Below the pieces are notes generated by a model. The model was given only the letters and a program-made list of their open reading frames with translations, had not been told where the DNA came from and searched no databases. Below are positions 61,916 to 62,557 of a DNA stretch of 62,557 nt, in pieces. Made by a program: the position numbers and the translations under genes. Source of the stretch: Muribaculaceae bacterium (GTDB lineage Bacteria; Bacteroidota; Bacteroidia; Bacteroidales; Muribaculaceae); the NCBI GenBank assembly GCA_017443765.1, contig JAFSYB010000101.1:1-62557 (forward strand), given 5' to 3'. Within the stretch, counting starts at the first letter, position 1, and the number at the start of each line of letters is the position of its first letter.

Positions 61916-62557
61916 ATGGAACGCTTTTTCAACACTGCCGGGCCCAACATGCCCGAGGACAACTACACCCTCGACCCGCTGAGACGCATTGACTTGTCAG
62001 ATTTGCTGACGTTGATTCGTCAAAAACGCTACTTTGTGCTTCACGCCCCACGGCAGACGGGCAAGACCTCGTGCATGCTCGCCGTGCGCAACTACCTGAA
62101 TGCGCACGGCGACTACATCGCCGTCTATGCCAACGTGGAGGGCGGCCAGGCCATGCGCAACAATGTGGGCAGCGTGATTCGAGCCACGTGCGACACGATA
62201 GCCGAAAAGATGTGGACTATTGTTGGCGACAAGTATCCGTTGACCGTCCGCGATGATGTGCGGAACGTGGAGGCCGCATCCATGCTTTCGACATTCCTCA
62301 AGCGTTTGTCCGAGGCTTCTTCCAAACCATTGGTGCTGTTCATCGACGAGATTGACTCATTAGTGGGCGACTCATTGGTGAGCGTGCTGCGGCAGCTGCG
62401 GGCGGGCTATGACGACCGGCCGGCGCACTTCCCGCAGAGCATCGTGCTGTGCGGGGTGCGCGACGTGCGCGACTATCGCATACACACCACCTCGGGCGAG
62501 ATTATCACTGGCGGCTCGGCGTTCAACATCAAGGCCGAGTCGCTGCGTCTGGGCGAC
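61916..62557 (+). CDS. AAA-like ATPase (partial, runs off the window)
   Basis: The first 214 residues of an ATP-binding protein beginning MERFFNTAGPNMPEDNYTLD. Walker A is APRQTGKTS (44-52) and Walker B is LVLFIDEIDSL (about 139-149), followed by LCGVRDVRDY. This is the single-domain bacterial AAA-like family (AAA_35-type) common in Bacteroidales, often of unknown function and often near mobile DNA. It is a different family from the DUF234 ATPase at 7776. The frame is open to the last base; the C-terminal part lies beyond the window. Confidence 0.85.
   Translation, partial: MERFFNTAGPNMPEDNYTLDPLRRIDLSDLLTLIRQKRYFVLHAPRQTGKTSCMLAVRNYLNAHGDYIAVYANVEGGQAMRNNVGSVIRATCDTIAEKMWTIVGDKYPLTVRDDVRNVEAASMLSTFLKRLSEASSKPLVLFIDEIDSLVGDSLVSVLRQLRAGYDDRPAHFPQSIVLCGVRDVRDYRIHTTSGEIITGGSAFNIKAESLRLGD

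Noticed and set aside
1..62557. tRNA, rRNA or riboswitch genes
   Set aside because: No cloverleaf with a convincing TTCGANNC arm, no rRNA core sequence and no recognisable riboswitch consensus was found by eye in the intergenic stretches.

Overview
The window is a GC-rich chromosome segment from a member of the Bacteroidales, most likely a gut Muribaculaceae- or Prevotella-like lineage. The evidence is as follows. Genes are preceded by the Bacteroidetes promoter pattern TTTG-N19-TAnnTTTG. MurF and alanine racemase are fused. PorV of the type IX secretion system (T9SS) is present. There are BspA-like leucine-rich proteins, a GSCFA protein, and many secreted proteins with C-terminal sorting tails. 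The family-level placement is an inference; no rRNA or tRNA gene was seen.

Layout. 1-7132 holds rpsO, a lipoprotein FKBP and a giant alpha-2-macroglobulin-like protein. 7133-9896 is an accessory island: copies of a strongly structured interspersed repeat (here called the R element) around a DUF234-type AAA ATPase. 9897-21401 is a housekeeping block: type I pullulanase and 4-alpha-glucanotransferase (overlapping, starch/glycogen use), porV-ispF, a hydrolase with a Bax-inhibitor-1 protein, argS and a secreted nuclease-fold protein. 21591-23240 holds a GYF/DUF4339 protein and a third, inverted R copy.

23361-41632 is the standout: six secreted proteins in a row on the minus strand. Three (1090-1095 aa) share one architecture: N-terminal propeller-like region, Fn3-like regions, two cleaved-adhesin-like domains and a C-terminal type I dockerin. 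Two (1005 and 1107 aa) have BspA-type leucine-rich domains around 3 or 4 Big_2 Ig-like repeats and a T9SS-like tail. The sixth is a smaller BspA-like protein. Their 3' ends look much more alike than their bodies, and hairpins lie at the gene junctions.

41853-42915 is a graveyard: a MITE fragment, a decayed IS1380-type element and a DUF1016 gene cut off by it. 42970-46461 holds murF-alr and a GSCFA gene. 46625-52641 holds a DUF3298 protein and a TolC / HlyD / two-permease export operon lacking an ATPase gene. 52710-53049 is a tandem pair of MITE-like elements directly upstream of a CotH-kinase protein that also ends in a dockerin. 55003-61666 holds a 1001-aa TPR protein with a plug-less beta-barrel, a DegT-type sugar aminotransferase and dut. 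The window ends inside another AAA-type ATPase gene.

Main observations to check: (1) within the R repeat family, three different hairpins are each found flipped in one copy relative to the others; (2) the longest R hairpin shows a compensatory base-pair change; (3) the dockerin/T9SS-tailed secreted array, with four dockerins and no visible cohesin.
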